Of a DNA stretch of 64,000 bases, positions 34,700-44,421 are shown one piece after another. The position numbers and the translations under genes were made by a program. The stretch comes from Ferdinandcohnia sp036962685. Its GTDB lineage: Bacteria > Bacillota > Bacilli > Bacillales > Bacillaceae_L. The notes beneath the pieces are model-generated. The model saw nothing but the letters and a program-made list of their open reading frames with translations, searched no databases and was not told where the DNA came from. Each line of letters starts with the position of its first letter. Position 1 is the first letter of the stretch. The DNA is taken from assembly GCF_036962685.1 (NCBI RefSeq), contig NZ_JBALOP010000016.1, positions 9,416-73,415 of the forward strand. The letters are read 5' to 3'.

Positions 34700-37600
34700 T
34701 TATTCAACACCCACTGGATCTTCTTGTTGCTGGGCAACTACCGGTTCTGCACGACGATAGCGAGTCATACCTGTACCTGCTGGAACAAGCTTACCAATAA
34801 TTACATTTTCTTTTAATCCTAGTAACTCATCACGTTTTCCTTTAATTGCAGCATCAGTTAGGACACGTGTTGTCTCCTGGAATGACGCAGCAGATAGGAA
34901 TGAATCAGTTTCTAGTGATGCCTTTGTAATACCCAGAAGTACTGGTCTACCAGTAGCAGGAGCTTTACCTTCTAGTAAAACTTTCGTGTTTGCATCAGTG
35001 AACTGATGTACATCAAGTAATGATCCTGGTAATACATCTGTGTCGCCTGCATCTGTGACTCTAACTTTACGAAGCATTTGTCTTACCATTACTTCAACGT
35101 GTTTATCACCGATTTCAACACCCTGCATACGATATACTTTTTGTACTTCTTTTAATAGGTATTCCTGGACAGCTGTCGTATTTGTAACCTTTAATAATTC
35201 CTTCGGATCTACGGAACCTTCTGTTAGTACCTGACCACTCTCAACCTGCTCTCCTTCAGCAACCTTCAAGCGAGCGCTGTAAGGTGCAGTGTACGAACGA
35301 GATTCTACATCACCTTGGATCACAATTTCTTGCTGTCTATCTTTTACTTCGTTAATGGACGTGATTACACCATTAATTTCCGTAATAACGGCTTGACCTT
35401 TCGGATTTCTCGCTTCAAATAGCTCTTGAATACGAGGTAAACCTTGAGTAATGTCGTCTCCTGCAACCCCACCAGTATGGAACGTACGCATTGTAAGCTG
35501 TGTTCCCGGTTCACCGATAGATTGAGCAGCGATGATACCAACTGCTTCACCAACTTCAACCTCTGATCCTGTTGCAAGATTTCGGCCATAACATTTTTTA
35601 CATACGCCATGGCGTGTATTACATGTAAATGCAGAACGAATTGTTACTTCTTCAACACCCGCATCTACAATTGCTATTGCGAGATCTTCTGTTATTAATT
35701 CGTTTTCTGCAACTAACACTTCATTTGTTTCTGGGTGGACAACTTTCTTTCTTGCATAACGGCCATGTAGACGCTCATCGAGAGGTTCAATTATTTCTGT
35801 TCCCTCTTTTAACGCACTAACGAGTAAGCCACGGTCTGTTCCACAGTCATCTTCACGTACGATAACGTCTTGAGCAACGTCAACTAGACGTCTTGTTAAG
35901 TAACCAGAGTCCGCTGTCTTTAGGGCTGTATCTGCAAGACCTTTACGCGCACCGTGAGTCGAGATAAAGTACTCTAATACCGTTAAACCTTCACGGAAGC
36001 TTGATTTAATTGGAAGTTCAATGATACGTCCAGCCGGGTTCGCCATAAGTCCACGCATACCAGCTAACTGTGTGAAGTTAGACGCGTTACCACGGGCACC
36101 TGAATCACTCATCATGAAGATCGGGTTACGCTTATCAAGTGAAGCCATTAGCTTACTTTGAATTGTATCCTTCGCAGCACTCCAGATTGAGATAACACGA
36201 TCATAACGCTCATCCTCTGTAATTAAACCACGTCTAAATTGTTTTAATACATTATCAACCTTCGCTTGTGCTTGTGCTAAAATCTCTTCTTTTTCAGCTA
36301 GTACAACAATGTCAGCCACACCAACGGTAATACCTGCTTTTGTTGAATGCTTAAATCCAAGATCCTTCATGCGGTCAAGCATTTTTGAGGTTTCTGTAAT
36401 TTTAAAACGTTTGAAGACTTCGGCGATAATATTACCGAGAATTTTCTTCTTGAACGGATCAACCTGTTCCTGACTTTGAATTAATTCTTTAACATTTGCA
36501 CCTTTAGGAATGAAATACTTTTCAGGTGTTTTCACTTCCAGGTTCGTTTTTGTAGGTTCGTTAATATACGGGAACGATTTAGGAAGAATCTCGTTAAAAA
36601 TTAACTTACCAACTGTTGTCATAAGCAACATGTTATTTTGTTCTTCGGTAAATGTCTCGTTATTTAGTGAACCAGCATGTACAGCAACCCTTGTGTGGTA
36701 GTGTACATAGCCATTTTGATACGCAAGAATAGCTTCGTTTGTATCCTTAAAGACCATTCCTTCACCGATTGCACCAGGACGTTCCATCGTTAGGTAATAG
36801 TTACCTAATACCATATCCTGTGATGGCGTAACAACTGGTTTTCCATCCTTCGGGTTAAGAATGTTTTGTGCTGCTAACATTAGTATCCTTGCTTCTGCCT
36901 GTGCTTCTGCAGAAAGTGGTACGTGAACCGCCATTTGGTCACCGTCGAAGTCTGCGTTATAGGCAGTACAAACGAGTGGGTGAAGACGAATTGCGCGTCC
37001 TTCAACTAATGTTGGTTCGAAAGCTTGGATTCCTAATCGGTGCAATGTAGGGGCACGGTTTAAGAGAACCGGATGCTCCTTAATGACTGATTCGAGCACA
37101 TCCCAAACCTCTGGTTGAACGCGTTCGATTTTACGCTTTGCACTCTTTATGTTATGAGCAAGCCCTTTTTCAACAAGCTCTTTCATTACAAATGGTTTAA
37201 ATAATTCCAATGCCATTTCCTTAGGTAAACCACATTGGTACATCTTAAGGTTTGGACCTACTACGATAACGGAACGTCCAGAGTAGTCTACACGTTTACC
37301 TAATAGGTTTTGACGGAAACGACCTTGTTTCCCTTTCAACATATGAGAAAGTGATTTTAATGGACGATTACCAGGACCTGTAACAGGTCTTCCACGACGT
37401 CCATTATCAATCAATGCATCAACCGCTTCTTGAAGCATACGTTTTTCGTTCTGAACGATAATGCTTGGTGCACCTAAATCTAAGAGACGTTTTAAACGAT
37501 TGTTACGGTTAATAACACGACGATATAAGTCATTTAAATCTGAAGTTGCAAAACGTCCACCGTCAAGCTGAACCATTGGTCGTAGTTCAGGAGGAATAAC

Positions 37601-38296
37601 TGGTAGTACATCAAGAATCATCCATGAAGGCTCATTGCCTGAGTTACGGAATGCCTCTAGTACCTCTAGTCGTTTAATTGCACGAGTTCTTCTTTGTCCT
37701 TGAGAAGTTTTTAATTCTTCTTTAAGGGCATCAACTTCTTTTTCTAGATCAATATCAAGAAGAAGCTTTTTAATCGCTTCGGCACCCATTGCTGCATGGA
37801 ATGTGTTTCCGTATTTTTCACGGTATGCACGGTATTCCTTTTCGGAAAGCAATTGCTTTTTATCTAAAGGAGTATCTCCAGTTTCGGTTACTACATAGGA
37901 TGCGAAATAAATAACTTCTTCAAGTGCCCTAGGAGACATATCTAAAACAAGTCCCATTCGGCTTGGAATTCCTTTGAAATACCAAATATGTGATACAGGT
38001 GCAGCAAGTTCAATATGTCCCATGCGTTCACGACGAACTTTTGCACGAGTTACTTCAACGCCGCATCGGTCACAGACGACACCTTTGTAGCGAACACGCT
38101 TGTATTTACCACAGTGACATTCCCAGTCCTTTTGCGGACCAAAGATTCGTTCACAGAATAACCCATCTTTTTCTGGTTTTAATGTACGATAGTTGATTGT
38201 TTCTGGCTTCTTCACTTCACCGAAAGACCATGAACGGATTTTATCGGGTGAAGCGAGACCAATGCTCATGTATTCAAAATTATTAACATCTAGCAA
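34700..38296 (-). CDS. rpoC: DNA-directed RNA polymerase beta' subunit
   Basis: 1198 residues. The zinc ribbon near the N-terminus (CHCG...CDRCG), the catalytic Mg loop NADFDGDQMAVH, the bridge-helix and trigger-loop region (GEPGTQLTMRTFHTGGVAG) and a second zinc site (CNTRHGVCKKCYG) are all present. Start TTG at 38294-38296 behind GGGAGGTAGG, as in B. subtilis. It follows rpoB across a 130-base spacer holding a repeat. Confidence 0.99.
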   Translation of the reverse strand: MLDVNNFEYMSIGLASPDKIRSWSFGEVKKPETINYRTLKPEKDGLFCERIFGPQKDWECHCGKYKRVRYKGVVCDRCGVEVTRAKVRRERMGHIELAAPVSHIWYFKGIPSRMGLVLDMSPRALEEVIYFASYVVTETGDTPLDKKQLLSEKEYRAYREKYGNTFHAAMGAEAIKKLLLDIDLEKEVDALKEELKTSQGQRRTRAIKRLEVLEAFRNSGNEPSWMILDVLPVIPPELRPMVQLDGGRFATSDLNDLYRRVINRNNRLKRLLDLGAPSIIVQNEKRMLQEAVDALIDNGRRGRPVTGPGNRPLKSLSHMLKGKQGRFRQNLLGKRVDYSGRSVIVVGPNLKMYQCGLPKEMALELFKPFVMKELVEKGLAHNIKSAKRKIERVQPEVWDVLESVIKEHPVLLNRAPTLHRLGIQAFEPTLVEGRAIRLHPLVCTAYNADFDGDQMAVHVPLSAEAQAEARILMLAAQNILNPKDGKPVVTPSQDMVLGNYYLTMERPGAIGEGMVFKDTNEAILAYQNGYVHYHTRVAVHAGSLNNETFTEEQNNMLLMTTVGKLIFNEILPKSFPYINEPTKTNLEVKTPEKYFIPKGANVKELIQSQEQVDPFKKKILGNIIAEVFKRFKITETSKMLDRMKDLGFKHSTKAGITVGVADIVVLAEKEEILAQAQAKVDNVLKQFRRGLITEDERYDRVISIWSAAKDTIQSKLMASLDKRNPIFMMSDSGARGNASNFTQLAGMRGLMANPAGRIIELPIKSSFREGLTVLEYFISTHGARKGLADTALKTADSGYLTRRLVDVAQDVIVREDDCGTDRGLLVSALKEGTEIIEPLDERLHGRYARKKVVHPETNEVLVAENELITEDLAIAIVDAGVEEVTIRSAFTCNTRHGVCKKCYGRNLATGSEVEVGEAVGIIAAQSIGEPGTQLTMRTFHTGGVAGDDITQGLPRIQELFEARNPKGQAVITEINGVITSINEVKDRQQEIVIQGDVESRSYTAPYSARLKVAEGEQVESGQVLTEGSVDPKELLKVTNTTAVQEYLLKEVQKVYRMQGVEIGDKHVEVMVRQMLRKVRVTDAGDTDVLPGSLLDVHQFTDANTKVLLEGKAPATGRPVLLGITKASLETDSFLSAASFQETTRVLTDAAIKGKRDELLGLKENVIIGKLVPAGTGMTRYRRAEPVVAQQQEDPVGVE

Positions 38297-38360
38297 GGGG
38301 CCTACCTCCCTTTTGATCTACAGGATTACCCTAATTGACCTTTGCTTTGAATGACTTACA

Positions 38361-38421
38361 ATCAAATGCGCCTTTGGGGCTTTAACAATATTCAGCAGGA
38401 GTATGTACTTCTGCTGAATAT
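38361..38421. repeat. Composite palindromic repeat in the rpoB-rpoC spacer
   Basis: AATCAAATGCGCC (family A core, copy 2) is followed by GGCTTTAAC and a perfect 11-base stem, ATATTCAGCAG / CTGCTGAATAT (38388-38398 and 38411-38421). The same order, core then GGCTTTAAC then TTCAGC hairpin, occurs between ctsR and mcsA. There is no U tract on the minus strand, so it should not stop rpoBC transcription. Confidence 0.6.
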
Positions 38422-38426
38422 GTTAT

Positions 38427-41400
38427 CTATTCTTTTACAACTGCGTTCTTTTCTAATTCCACGTCGATTTGTTGGTCAGAATCAAGGGATATTCCCTCCG
38501 ATTGACTTGCTTCTTCATCTTCATCTAAATCGCGCATTTCAATCTCTTCTTCATCACCGGAAAGCATCTTCACATCTAATCCTAGTGACTGAAGTTCTTT
38601 AATCAATACTTTGAACGATTCAGGGACACCAGGTTCTGGTACATTTTCACCCTTAACAATCGCTTCATATGTCTTCACACGACCAACTACATCGTCTGAT
38701 TTAACTGTTAGGATTTCTTGTAGCGTATATGCAGCACCATAAGCTTCAAGCGCCCAAACTTCCATCTCACCGAAACGTTGTCCTCCAAACTGAGCTTTAC
38801 CACCAAGTGGCTGCTGCGTAACAAGAGAATAAGGTCCAGTTGAACGAGCATGGAGTTTGTCATCAACCATGTGTGCTAATTTAATCATATACATAACACC
38901 AACAGAGACACGATTATCAAACGGTTCACCCGTTCTTCCGTCGTATAATACTGTCTTCGCATCACGAGACATTCCAGCTTCCTCTAACGTATCCCACACA
39001 TCTTCTTCAGTTGCTCCATCAAAAACTGGTGACGCAACATGGATGCCCAGTGATCTAGCAGCCATACCTAAGTGAAGCTCTAGAACCTGACCAATGTTCA
39101 TACGTGACGGAACCCCTAATGGATTTAACATGATATCGATTGGTGTTCCATCTGGAAGGAATGGCATATCCTCTTCTGGAAGAATTCTTGAAATTACCCC
39201 TTTATTTCCGTGACGACCAGCCATCTTATCGCCTTCGTGAATTTTACGTTTTTGAACGATATAGACACGAACAAGCTGGTTTACACCTGGTGGTAATTCA
39301 TCTCCGTCTTCACGGTTAAATACTTTCACATCAAGGATAATCCCTTCACCACCATGTGGTACACGAAGAGAAGTATCACGGACCTCACGCGCTTTTTCAC
39401 CGAAGATGGCATGTAAAAGTCGTTCTTCTGCTGTAAGCTCAGTTACCCCTTTAGGAGTAACCTTACCTACAAGTAGATCTCCATCTTTTACTTCTGCACC
39501 AATACGAATGATTCCACGTTCGTCAAGATTACGTAACGCATCTTCCCCAACGTTCGGAATATCACGTGTGATTTCTTCAGGTCCTAATTTTGTATCACGT
39601 GATTCTGATTCATATTCTTCAATATGAATTGATGTATACACATCGTCTTTTACAAGTCTTTCACTCATAATGATGGCATCTTCATAGTTATATCCATCCC
39701 AAGTCATAAAACCAACAAGAACGTTGCGTCCTAAAGCCAGTTCACCTTGTTCCATTGAAGGACCATCTGCAAGGATTTCTCCTTTTACAACTTCGTCCCC
39801 TTCTGTAACAATTGGGCGTTGGTTATAACATGTACCTTGGTTAGAGCGGATAAATTTAAGAAGACGATATTTATCAAGGTCACCTTTTACCTTTTGACCA
39901 TCTACTTCTGCATAGCGACGTACCCAAATTTGTTTTGCTTCTACACGTTCAACAACACCCGGGTGTTTACAGATAACAGCAGCACCTGAGTCTTTACCAG
40001 ATACATATTCCATACCTGTACCAACAAGTGGAGCCTCTGGGTTCATTAATGGAACAGCTTGACGTTGCATGTTCGCACCCATAAGCGCACGGTTCGAGTC
40101 GTCATTTTCTAAGAATGGAATACAAGCTGTTGCAGCAGATACAACTTGTTTTGGCGATACGTCCATGTAGTCAATTCGATCGCGGTGAACAACTGTGTTT
40201 TCACCCTTGAAACGAGCAACTACATCTTCATCTAAGAATTCACCTTCGTCACTTAAACGTGAATTCGCCTGAGCGGTAACATAGTTATCTTCTTCATCTG
40301 CTGTTAAGTAATCAATTCGGTCTGTAACTTTACCTGTCTCAGGATCAACTCTTCGATATGGAGTTTCAATAAATCCAAATCGATTCACTTTTGCATAGGA
40401 TGATAATGAGTTGATTAGTCCGATATTTGGACCTTCCGGCGTTTCAATCGGACACATACGGCCATAGTGAGAGTAGTGAACGTCACGCACTTCAAATCCT
40501 GCACGTTCACGTGTTAGTCCACCTGGTCCTAATGCTGATAGTCTTCGTTTATGTGTTAATTCTGCTAATGGATTTGTTTGGTCCATGAATTGTGAAAGCT
40601 GTGAACTACCAAAGAATTCTTTAATAGACGCAATCACCGGTCGAATATTGATTAGTTGTTGTGGAGTAATAGTATTCGTATCTTGAATTGACATTCTCTC
40701 ACGAACAACACGTTCCATTCTTGATAATCCGATACGGAATTGGTTTTGCAGAAGCTCACCAACAGAACGTAAACGACGATTACCTAGATGGTCGATATCA
40801 TCTGTATCTCCAACCTGATGTAACAGGTTAAAGAAATAGCTAATAGAAGAAAGAATATCCGCTTGTGTAATATTCTTAACGCCTTCTTCAACATAGGCAT
40901 TTCCAATGACATTAATGACTTGTTCGCCATCCGGATCATTTGGAGCGTAAATTTTAATAGATTGAAGAATCGTTTCTTCATCAATTACGCCGCCTGATGG
41001 TTGAAGTGTTTTAAAACCAATGCCATTCTCTAAATACGGAATGACACGATCTAGCGTTCTACGATCAAGAAGAGTATCTTTTTCTACGATGATTTCACCT
41101 GTTTCAGGATCAACAAGTGTTTCCGCTAAACGTTGATTAAACAAACGGTTTTTAATATGAAGTTTTTTATTAATCTTGTAACGACCTACACTTGCAAGAT
41201 CGTAACGCTTAGGATCAAAAAAGCGTGATTCTAATAAACTTTTTGCGTTATCTACTGTCGGAGGTTCTCCTGGACGTAGACGCTCATATATTTCTAGTAA
41301 TGCTTTTTCTGTACTTTCTGTGTTGTCTTTCTCAAGCGTGTTACGTAAATATTCGTTCTCACCGAATAAATCGATGATTTCTTGATCAGAGCCGAACCCA

Positions 41401-41996
41401 AGCGCGCGTAAAAGAACCGTTACCGGTAATTTTCGGGTACGGTCGATACGAACATACACGACATCCTTCGCATCTGTTTCATACTCTAACCATGCACCAC
41501 GGTTTGGAATTACCGTTGCAGTAAAGCCACGTTTTCCATTTTTATCAACTTTACCACTAAAATAGACACTCGGTGAACGAACCAATTGAGAAACAATTAC
41601 ACGTTCTGCACCATTGATAACGAATGTTCCTGTTTCTGTCATGAGTGGGAAGTCACCCATAAATACGTCTTGATCTTTTACTTCACCAGTTTCTTTATTG
41701 ATCAAACGCACCTTAACTCGAAGTGGTGCTGAATAAGTAACATCTCTTTCTTTTGATTCTTCGACAGAATACTTTGGCTCACCTAAACTGTAATCAATGA
41801 ACTCTAGAGATAGGTTACCTGTAAAATCTTCAATCGGGGAAATATCCTGGAACATCTCCCTAAGACCCTCATCAAGAAACCACTGATAAGAAGAGGTTTG
41901 AATCTCAATAAGATTTGGTAATTCTAAAACTTCACTAATACGAGCATAACTTCTTCGTTGGCGGTGTCGTCCATACTGAACTAGTTGACCTATCAA
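38427..41996 (-). CDS. rpoB: DNA-directed RNA polymerase beta subunit
   Basis: About 1189 residues. The rifampicin pocket SSQLSQFMDQTNPLAELTHK with RRLSALGPGG reads as the sensitive wild type. SNQGTCYNQRP and EGDKMAGRHGNKGV are hallmark segments. TTG at 41994-41996 is preferred as start, with AGGGGTGA about 5 bases upstream and agreement with the B. subtilis N-terminus. An ATG 9 bases further out sits almost on the binding site. An acidic C-terminal tail (about 35 residues) ends the protein. Confidence 0.98.
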   Translation of the reverse strand: MIGQLVQYGRHRQRRSYARISEVLELPNLIEIQTSSYQWFLDEGLREMFQDISPIEDFTGNLSLEFIDYSLGEPKYSVEESKERDVTYSAPLRVKVRLINKETGEVKDQDVFMGDFPLMTETGTFVINGAERVIVSQLVRSPSVYFSGKVDKNGKRGFTATVIPNRGAWLEYETDAKDVVYVRIDRTRKLPVTVLLRALGFGSDQEIIDLFGENEYLRNTLEKDNTESTEKALLEIYERLRPGEPPTVDNAKSLLESRFFDPKRYDLASVGRYKINKKLHIKNRLFNQRLAETLVDPETGEIIVEKDTLLDRRTLDRVIPYLENGIGFKTLQPSGGVIDEETILQSIKIYAPNDPDGEQVINVIGNAYVEEGVKNITQADILSSISYFFNLLHQVGDTDDIDHLGNRRLRSVGELLQNQFRIGLSRMERVVRERMSIQDTNTITPQQLINIRPVIASIKEFFGSSQLSQFMDQTNPLAELTHKRRLSALGPGGLTRERAGFEVRDVHYSHYGRMCPIETPEGPNIGLINSLSSYAKVNRFGFIETPYRRVDPETGKVTDRIDYLTADEEDNYVTAQANSRLSDEGEFLDEDVVARFKGENTVVHRDRIDYMDVSPKQVVSAATACIPFLENDDSNRALMGANMQRQAVPLMNPEAPLVGTGMEYVSGKDSGAAVICKHPGVVERVEAKQIWVRRYAEVDGQKVKGDLDKYRLLKFIRSNQGTCYNQRPIVTEGDEVVKGEILADGPSMEQGELALGRNVLVGFMTWDGYNYEDAIIMSERLVKDDVYTSIHIEEYESESRDTKLGPEEITRDIPNVGEDALRNLDERGIIRIGAEVKDGDLLVGKVTPKGVTELTAEERLLHAIFGEKAREVRDTSLRVPHGGEGIILDVKVFNREDGDELPPGVNQLVRVYIVQKRKIHEGDKMAGRHGNKGVISRILPEEDMPFLPDGTPIDIMLNPLGVPSRMNIGQVLELHLGMAARSLGIHVASPVFDGATEEDVWDTLEEAGMSRDAKTVLYDGRTGEPFDNRVSVGVMYMIKLAHMVDDKLHARSTGPYSLVTQQPLGGKAQFGGQRFGEMEVWALEAYGAAYTLQEILTVKSDDVVGRVKTYEAIVKGENVPEPGVPESFKVLIKELQSLGLDVKMLSGDEEEIEMRDLDEDEEASQSEGISLDSDQQIDVELEKNAVVKE

Positions 41997-42115
41997 CCCA
42001 TTCACCCCTCATATCAAGCGTTATTAATCTTGCTAATTTATAAATACTTACTAATTATTAAAGTCTACTTTGGGAAACTTATATAATCAGTAAGAATGTT
42101 AACCACAAATCAAAA

Positions 42116-42142
42116 TGATAGGACACATAACGCAGCCTATCA
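42116..42142 (-). other. Hairpin in the rpoB leader
   Basis: TGATAGG and CCTATCA pair perfectly around 13 bases, with TTTTG following on the minus strand. It lies between the probable rpoB promoter and the coding start, and could act in pausing or attenuation. Confidence 0.4.
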
Positions 42143-42206
42143 ATTCCTAAATTACTCGACTTTTCATGCCAAATATGCACTGGTTTTTGTCTTTATAATT
42201 GCATTT

Positions 42207-42253
42207 AGGCAATAAAAAACAACCTTTTTTATAGACAAAAAGAAAAAGGGTTT
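42207..42253 (-). terminator. Attenuator-like hairpin in the rpoB leader
   Basis: On the minus strand AACCCTTTTT pairs with AAAAAAGGTT (one mismatch) and is followed by GTTTTTTATTG, a good U tract. It lies downstream of the promoter at 42380-42408, so it would cut transcripts short before rpoB unless read through. Confidence 0.45.
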
Positions 42254-42379
42254 CTACTAAGAAAACCACACTTTCAAAAACAAACTATTGATTTTATTAG
42301 TTTTTCCATACATACTATATTTATACATATATTTAATTTTTTAGTTATACATGGAAAAATTACATATCGGCATTATATA

Positions 42380-42408
42380 ATGCTACCACACGAAAAATAG
42401 CCAGTCAA
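42380..42408 (-). promoter_or_regulatory. Probable rpoB promoter
   Basis: On the minus strand TTGACT (42403-42408), 17-base spacer, TAGCAT (42380-42385). This gives rpoB an unusually long leader of about 375 bases. The rest of the 480-base interval is AT-rich with no gene. Confidence 0.6.
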
Positions 42409-42440
42409 CAGGTTTTTGTTTTTGTCAAGCACATTTTTTA

Positions 42441-42511
42441 GGCCCACACGATGTGGGTCACAAAGACGTTGCCACAGGACGTGGCGTTCTTAGTCTTTGA
42501 CCCTAAGCCCG
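42441..42511. repeat. Palindromic repeat, family B copy 1, overlapping the rsmC end
   Basis: It starts with hairpin CCCAC-ACGAT-GTGGG, then CACAAAGACGTTGCCAC, an inner hairpin GCCAC-AGGAC-GTGGC, and closes with GTCTTTGACCC, which pairs back to GGGTC...AAAGAC. Nearly 50 bases are identical to the copy at 61900-61971. Its right end forms the last six codons and stop of rsmC. Confidence 0.75.
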
Positions 42512-43113
42512 ATTGTTCGTACAGCTTTAATAATATGGTAGCCTTTTTTTCTCGCAACGACTTCTACCTCTTCAAAAACTGTTTCAAGCTTCTGTATTGC
42601 AGATGGAGCTCCCTGCTTCTTTTGGATCACAACCCAAAGCTCTCCTCCAGGTACTAAATACTGATAACTTTCTTCCAAAATATGATGAACGACCTTTTTC
42701 CCTGCACGAATTGGCGGGTTAGAAATAATCGCAGCAAAACCACGAGTTTCTACTTTTGTAAATAAATCACTTTGGTGAATTTCAACATTGTGAACTTTAT
42801 TCATTTCCGCATTCTTTTTCGCAAGCTCAATCGCTCGCTCATTCACATCAATCATTTCAACTGAACGTTCATTATGTACTTTTGCTAGCGCAAGACCAAT
42901 CGGCCCATACCCACAACCAATATCTAAAAACGGACCAGCAACTTTAGGAGCACGAAATTCCTCTACTAGTAATCTCGACCCAAAGTCAACCTCGTCTTTC
43001 GAAAAAACACCGCTATCGCTTGTAAAAGAAAAAGAATGTCCCTTTAAAGCAAATGTCCATGTTTTTTGATTACTTGCTACCGTAGGTTTGCTAGTATAAT
43101 AATGTTCGGCCAT
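42490..43113 (-). CDS. Class I SAM-dependent methyltransferase (RsmC/YbxB-like)
   Basis: 207 residues. The SAM-binding motif is FLDIGCGYGPIGLALA near residue 62, and the catalytic NPPIRAGK near residue 130 marks the RsmC-type family that methylates guanine N2 in 16S rRNA in E. coli. The B. subtilis orthologue YbxB sits at the same place between rplL and rpoB. The last six residues (GLRVKD) and the stop are supplied by a family B repeat, so the C-terminus has been altered. A terminator after rplL implies its own promoter, only weakly visible. Confidence 0.88.
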   Translation of the reverse strand: MAEHYYTSKPTVASNQKTWTFALKGHSFSFTSDSGVFSKDEVDFGSRLLVEEFRAPKVAGPFLDIGCGYGPIGLALAKVHNERSVEMIDVNERAIELAKKNAEMNKVHNVEIHQSDLFTKVETRGFAAIISNPPIRAGKKVVHHILEESYQYLVPGGELWVVIQKKQGAPSAIQKLETVFEEVEVVARKKGYHIIKAVRTIGLRVKD

Positions 43114-43176
43114 TTATGTATCTCCCAACATAAGAGTATATGAACAGTATACCCGTATCATTCCAAAACAATGAAA

Positions 43177-43210
43177 GTTTAAAAAAAGCTCGCTTTCTTA
43201 GCGAGCTTTT
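43177..43210 (-). terminator. Rho-independent terminator after rplL
   Basis: On the minus strand AAAAAGCTCGCT and AGCGAGCTTTTTTT form a perfect stem around AAGAA, 20 bases past rplL. It ends the rplJ-rplL transcript. Confidence 0.92.
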
Positions 43211-43228
43211 TCTTACGTTCATTAGTTA

Positions 43229-43591
43229 TTACTTAACTTCTACGCCAGCTCCAACTTCTTCAAGTTTAGCTTTAACTTCTTCAGCATCTTCTTTAGAAAC
43301 GCCTTCTTTGATTGGCTTTGGAGTGTTGTCAACAAGTTCTTTAGCTTCTTTTAAGCCAAGACCAGTGATTTCACGAACAACTTTGATAACCTTGATTTTT
43401 TGTGCACCAGCGTCTGTTAATACAACATCAAATTCAGATTGCTCAGCAGCAGCTTCAGCAGCGCCACCAGCAGCTACAGCTACAGGAGCAGCAGCAGTTA
43501 CACCAAATTCTTCTTCGATTGCTTTTACTAGGTCATTTAGTTCTAAAACAGTCATATTTTTAACTGCTTCAATGATTTGTTCTTTAGTCAT
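43229..43591 (-). CDS. rplL: 50S ribosomal protein L7/L12 (bL12)
   Basis: 120 residues. An N-terminal dimerisation helix pair (TKEQIIEAVKNMTVLELNDL), an Ala/Gly-rich hinge and the C-terminal factor-binding domain with GAQKIKVIKVVREITGLGLKE. Several copies form the stalk that recruits translation GTPases. 61 bases after rplJ. Confidence 0.98.
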   Translation of the reverse strand: MTKEQIIEAVKNMTVLELNDLVKAIEEEFGVTAAAPVAVAAGGAAEAAAEQSEFDVVLTDAGAQKIKVIKVVREITGLGLKEAKELVDNTPKPIKEGVSKEDAEEVKAKLEEVGAGVEVK

Positions 43592-43652
43592 TAGAAAATC
43601 CTCCTTAAATAATTATCCTATTTGTATTTCGATTTGTATGTTTGTATTACGA

Positions 43653-44153
43653 TTAAGCGCCTTGCTCTTCCTTTTGCTCTGCAACTGCTTTAGTAGCAAG
43701 TGCAAGGTTGCGGATTGGAGCTTGAAGTACGCTAAGCAACATAGAAAGTAAACCTTCGCGTGATGGTAGATCAGCAAGAGCTTTAACTTCCTCAAGAGTT
43801 GCGATGTTTCCTTCGATAACACCTGCTTTAATTTCTAATGCTTCATGCTTTTTCGCGAAGTCATTAAGAATTTTAGCAGGAGCAACTACGTCTTCATTAC
43901 TGAATGCAATTGCGTTTGGTCCTGTTAATGCATCATTTAAACCAGCAAGCTCAGCTTGTTCTGCAGCGCGGCGAGTTAATGTGTTTTTATACACTTTGAA
44001 ATCAATGCCTGCCTCACGAAGCTGCTTACGTAGTTCTGTTACTTCTGCAACAGATAGACCGCGGTAGTCTACAACGACAGTTGATTTACTTGCACGGAAT
44101 TTGTCTGCAATTTCGGTTACGATTTGTTGCTTTTGTTCTACTGCACGACTCAT
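43653..44153 (-). CDS. rplJ: 50S ribosomal protein L10 (uL10)
   Basis: 166 residues. The N-terminal domain binds 23S rRNA; the C-terminal helix carries the L7/L12 dimers. SRAVEQKQQIVTEIADKF and VVDYRGLSVAEVTELRKQL are typical. The start at 44153 follows AGGAGGTG; the longer frame runs into the leader. With L12 it binds its own leader to limit expression. Confidence 0.97.
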   Translation of the reverse strand: MSRAVEQKQQIVTEIADKFRASKSTVVVDYRGLSVAEVTELRKQLREAGIDFKVYKNTLTRRAAEQAELAGLNDALTGPNAIAFSNEDVVAPAKILNDFAKKHEALEIKAGVIEGNIATLEEVKALADLPSREGLLSMLLSVLQAPIRNLALATKAVAEQKEEQGA

Positions 44154-44235
44154 TCTTCTACACCTCCTGTGAGTAATTTCAGACACTTGAAACCGTTCGG
44201 TGTTAGAGGGTGTTCAAAACGAACACATATCTAGA

Positions 44236-44360
44236 TTAAAAAACCTCTATGCCAAGTAGACACAGAGGTAGTATTGATCAAGTTTATATACTACACCTCG
44301 GTAGGAGATTAAGCTTCGTAAAAAGCCCCTACTGTCTACGGTACAAATGCTATTCATTTG
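44236..44360 (-). promoter_or_regulatory. L10 leader with attenuator terminator
   Basis: On the minus strand GTAGACAGTAGGGGC opens the structured leader. CTCCTACCGAGGTG follows, and it ends in a terminator: ACCTCTGTG pairs with the CATAGAGGT segment and a T run follows (about 44237-44270). This is the Firmicutes rplJL leader, where the L10(L12) complex promotes termination. Confidence 0.85.
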
Positions 44361-44375
44361 TTAACAACAAAATTT

Positions 44376-44404
44376 ATTATATGAAATGCTTTCGCAAAAG
44401 TCAA
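44376..44404 (-). promoter_or_regulatory. Promoter of rplJ-rplL
   Basis: On the minus strand TTGACT (44399-44404), 17-base spacer, TATAAT (44376-44381), just after the rplA stop and just before the L10 leader. Confidence 0.85.
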
Positions 44405-44421
44405 TATCCACTATTTTCTAA

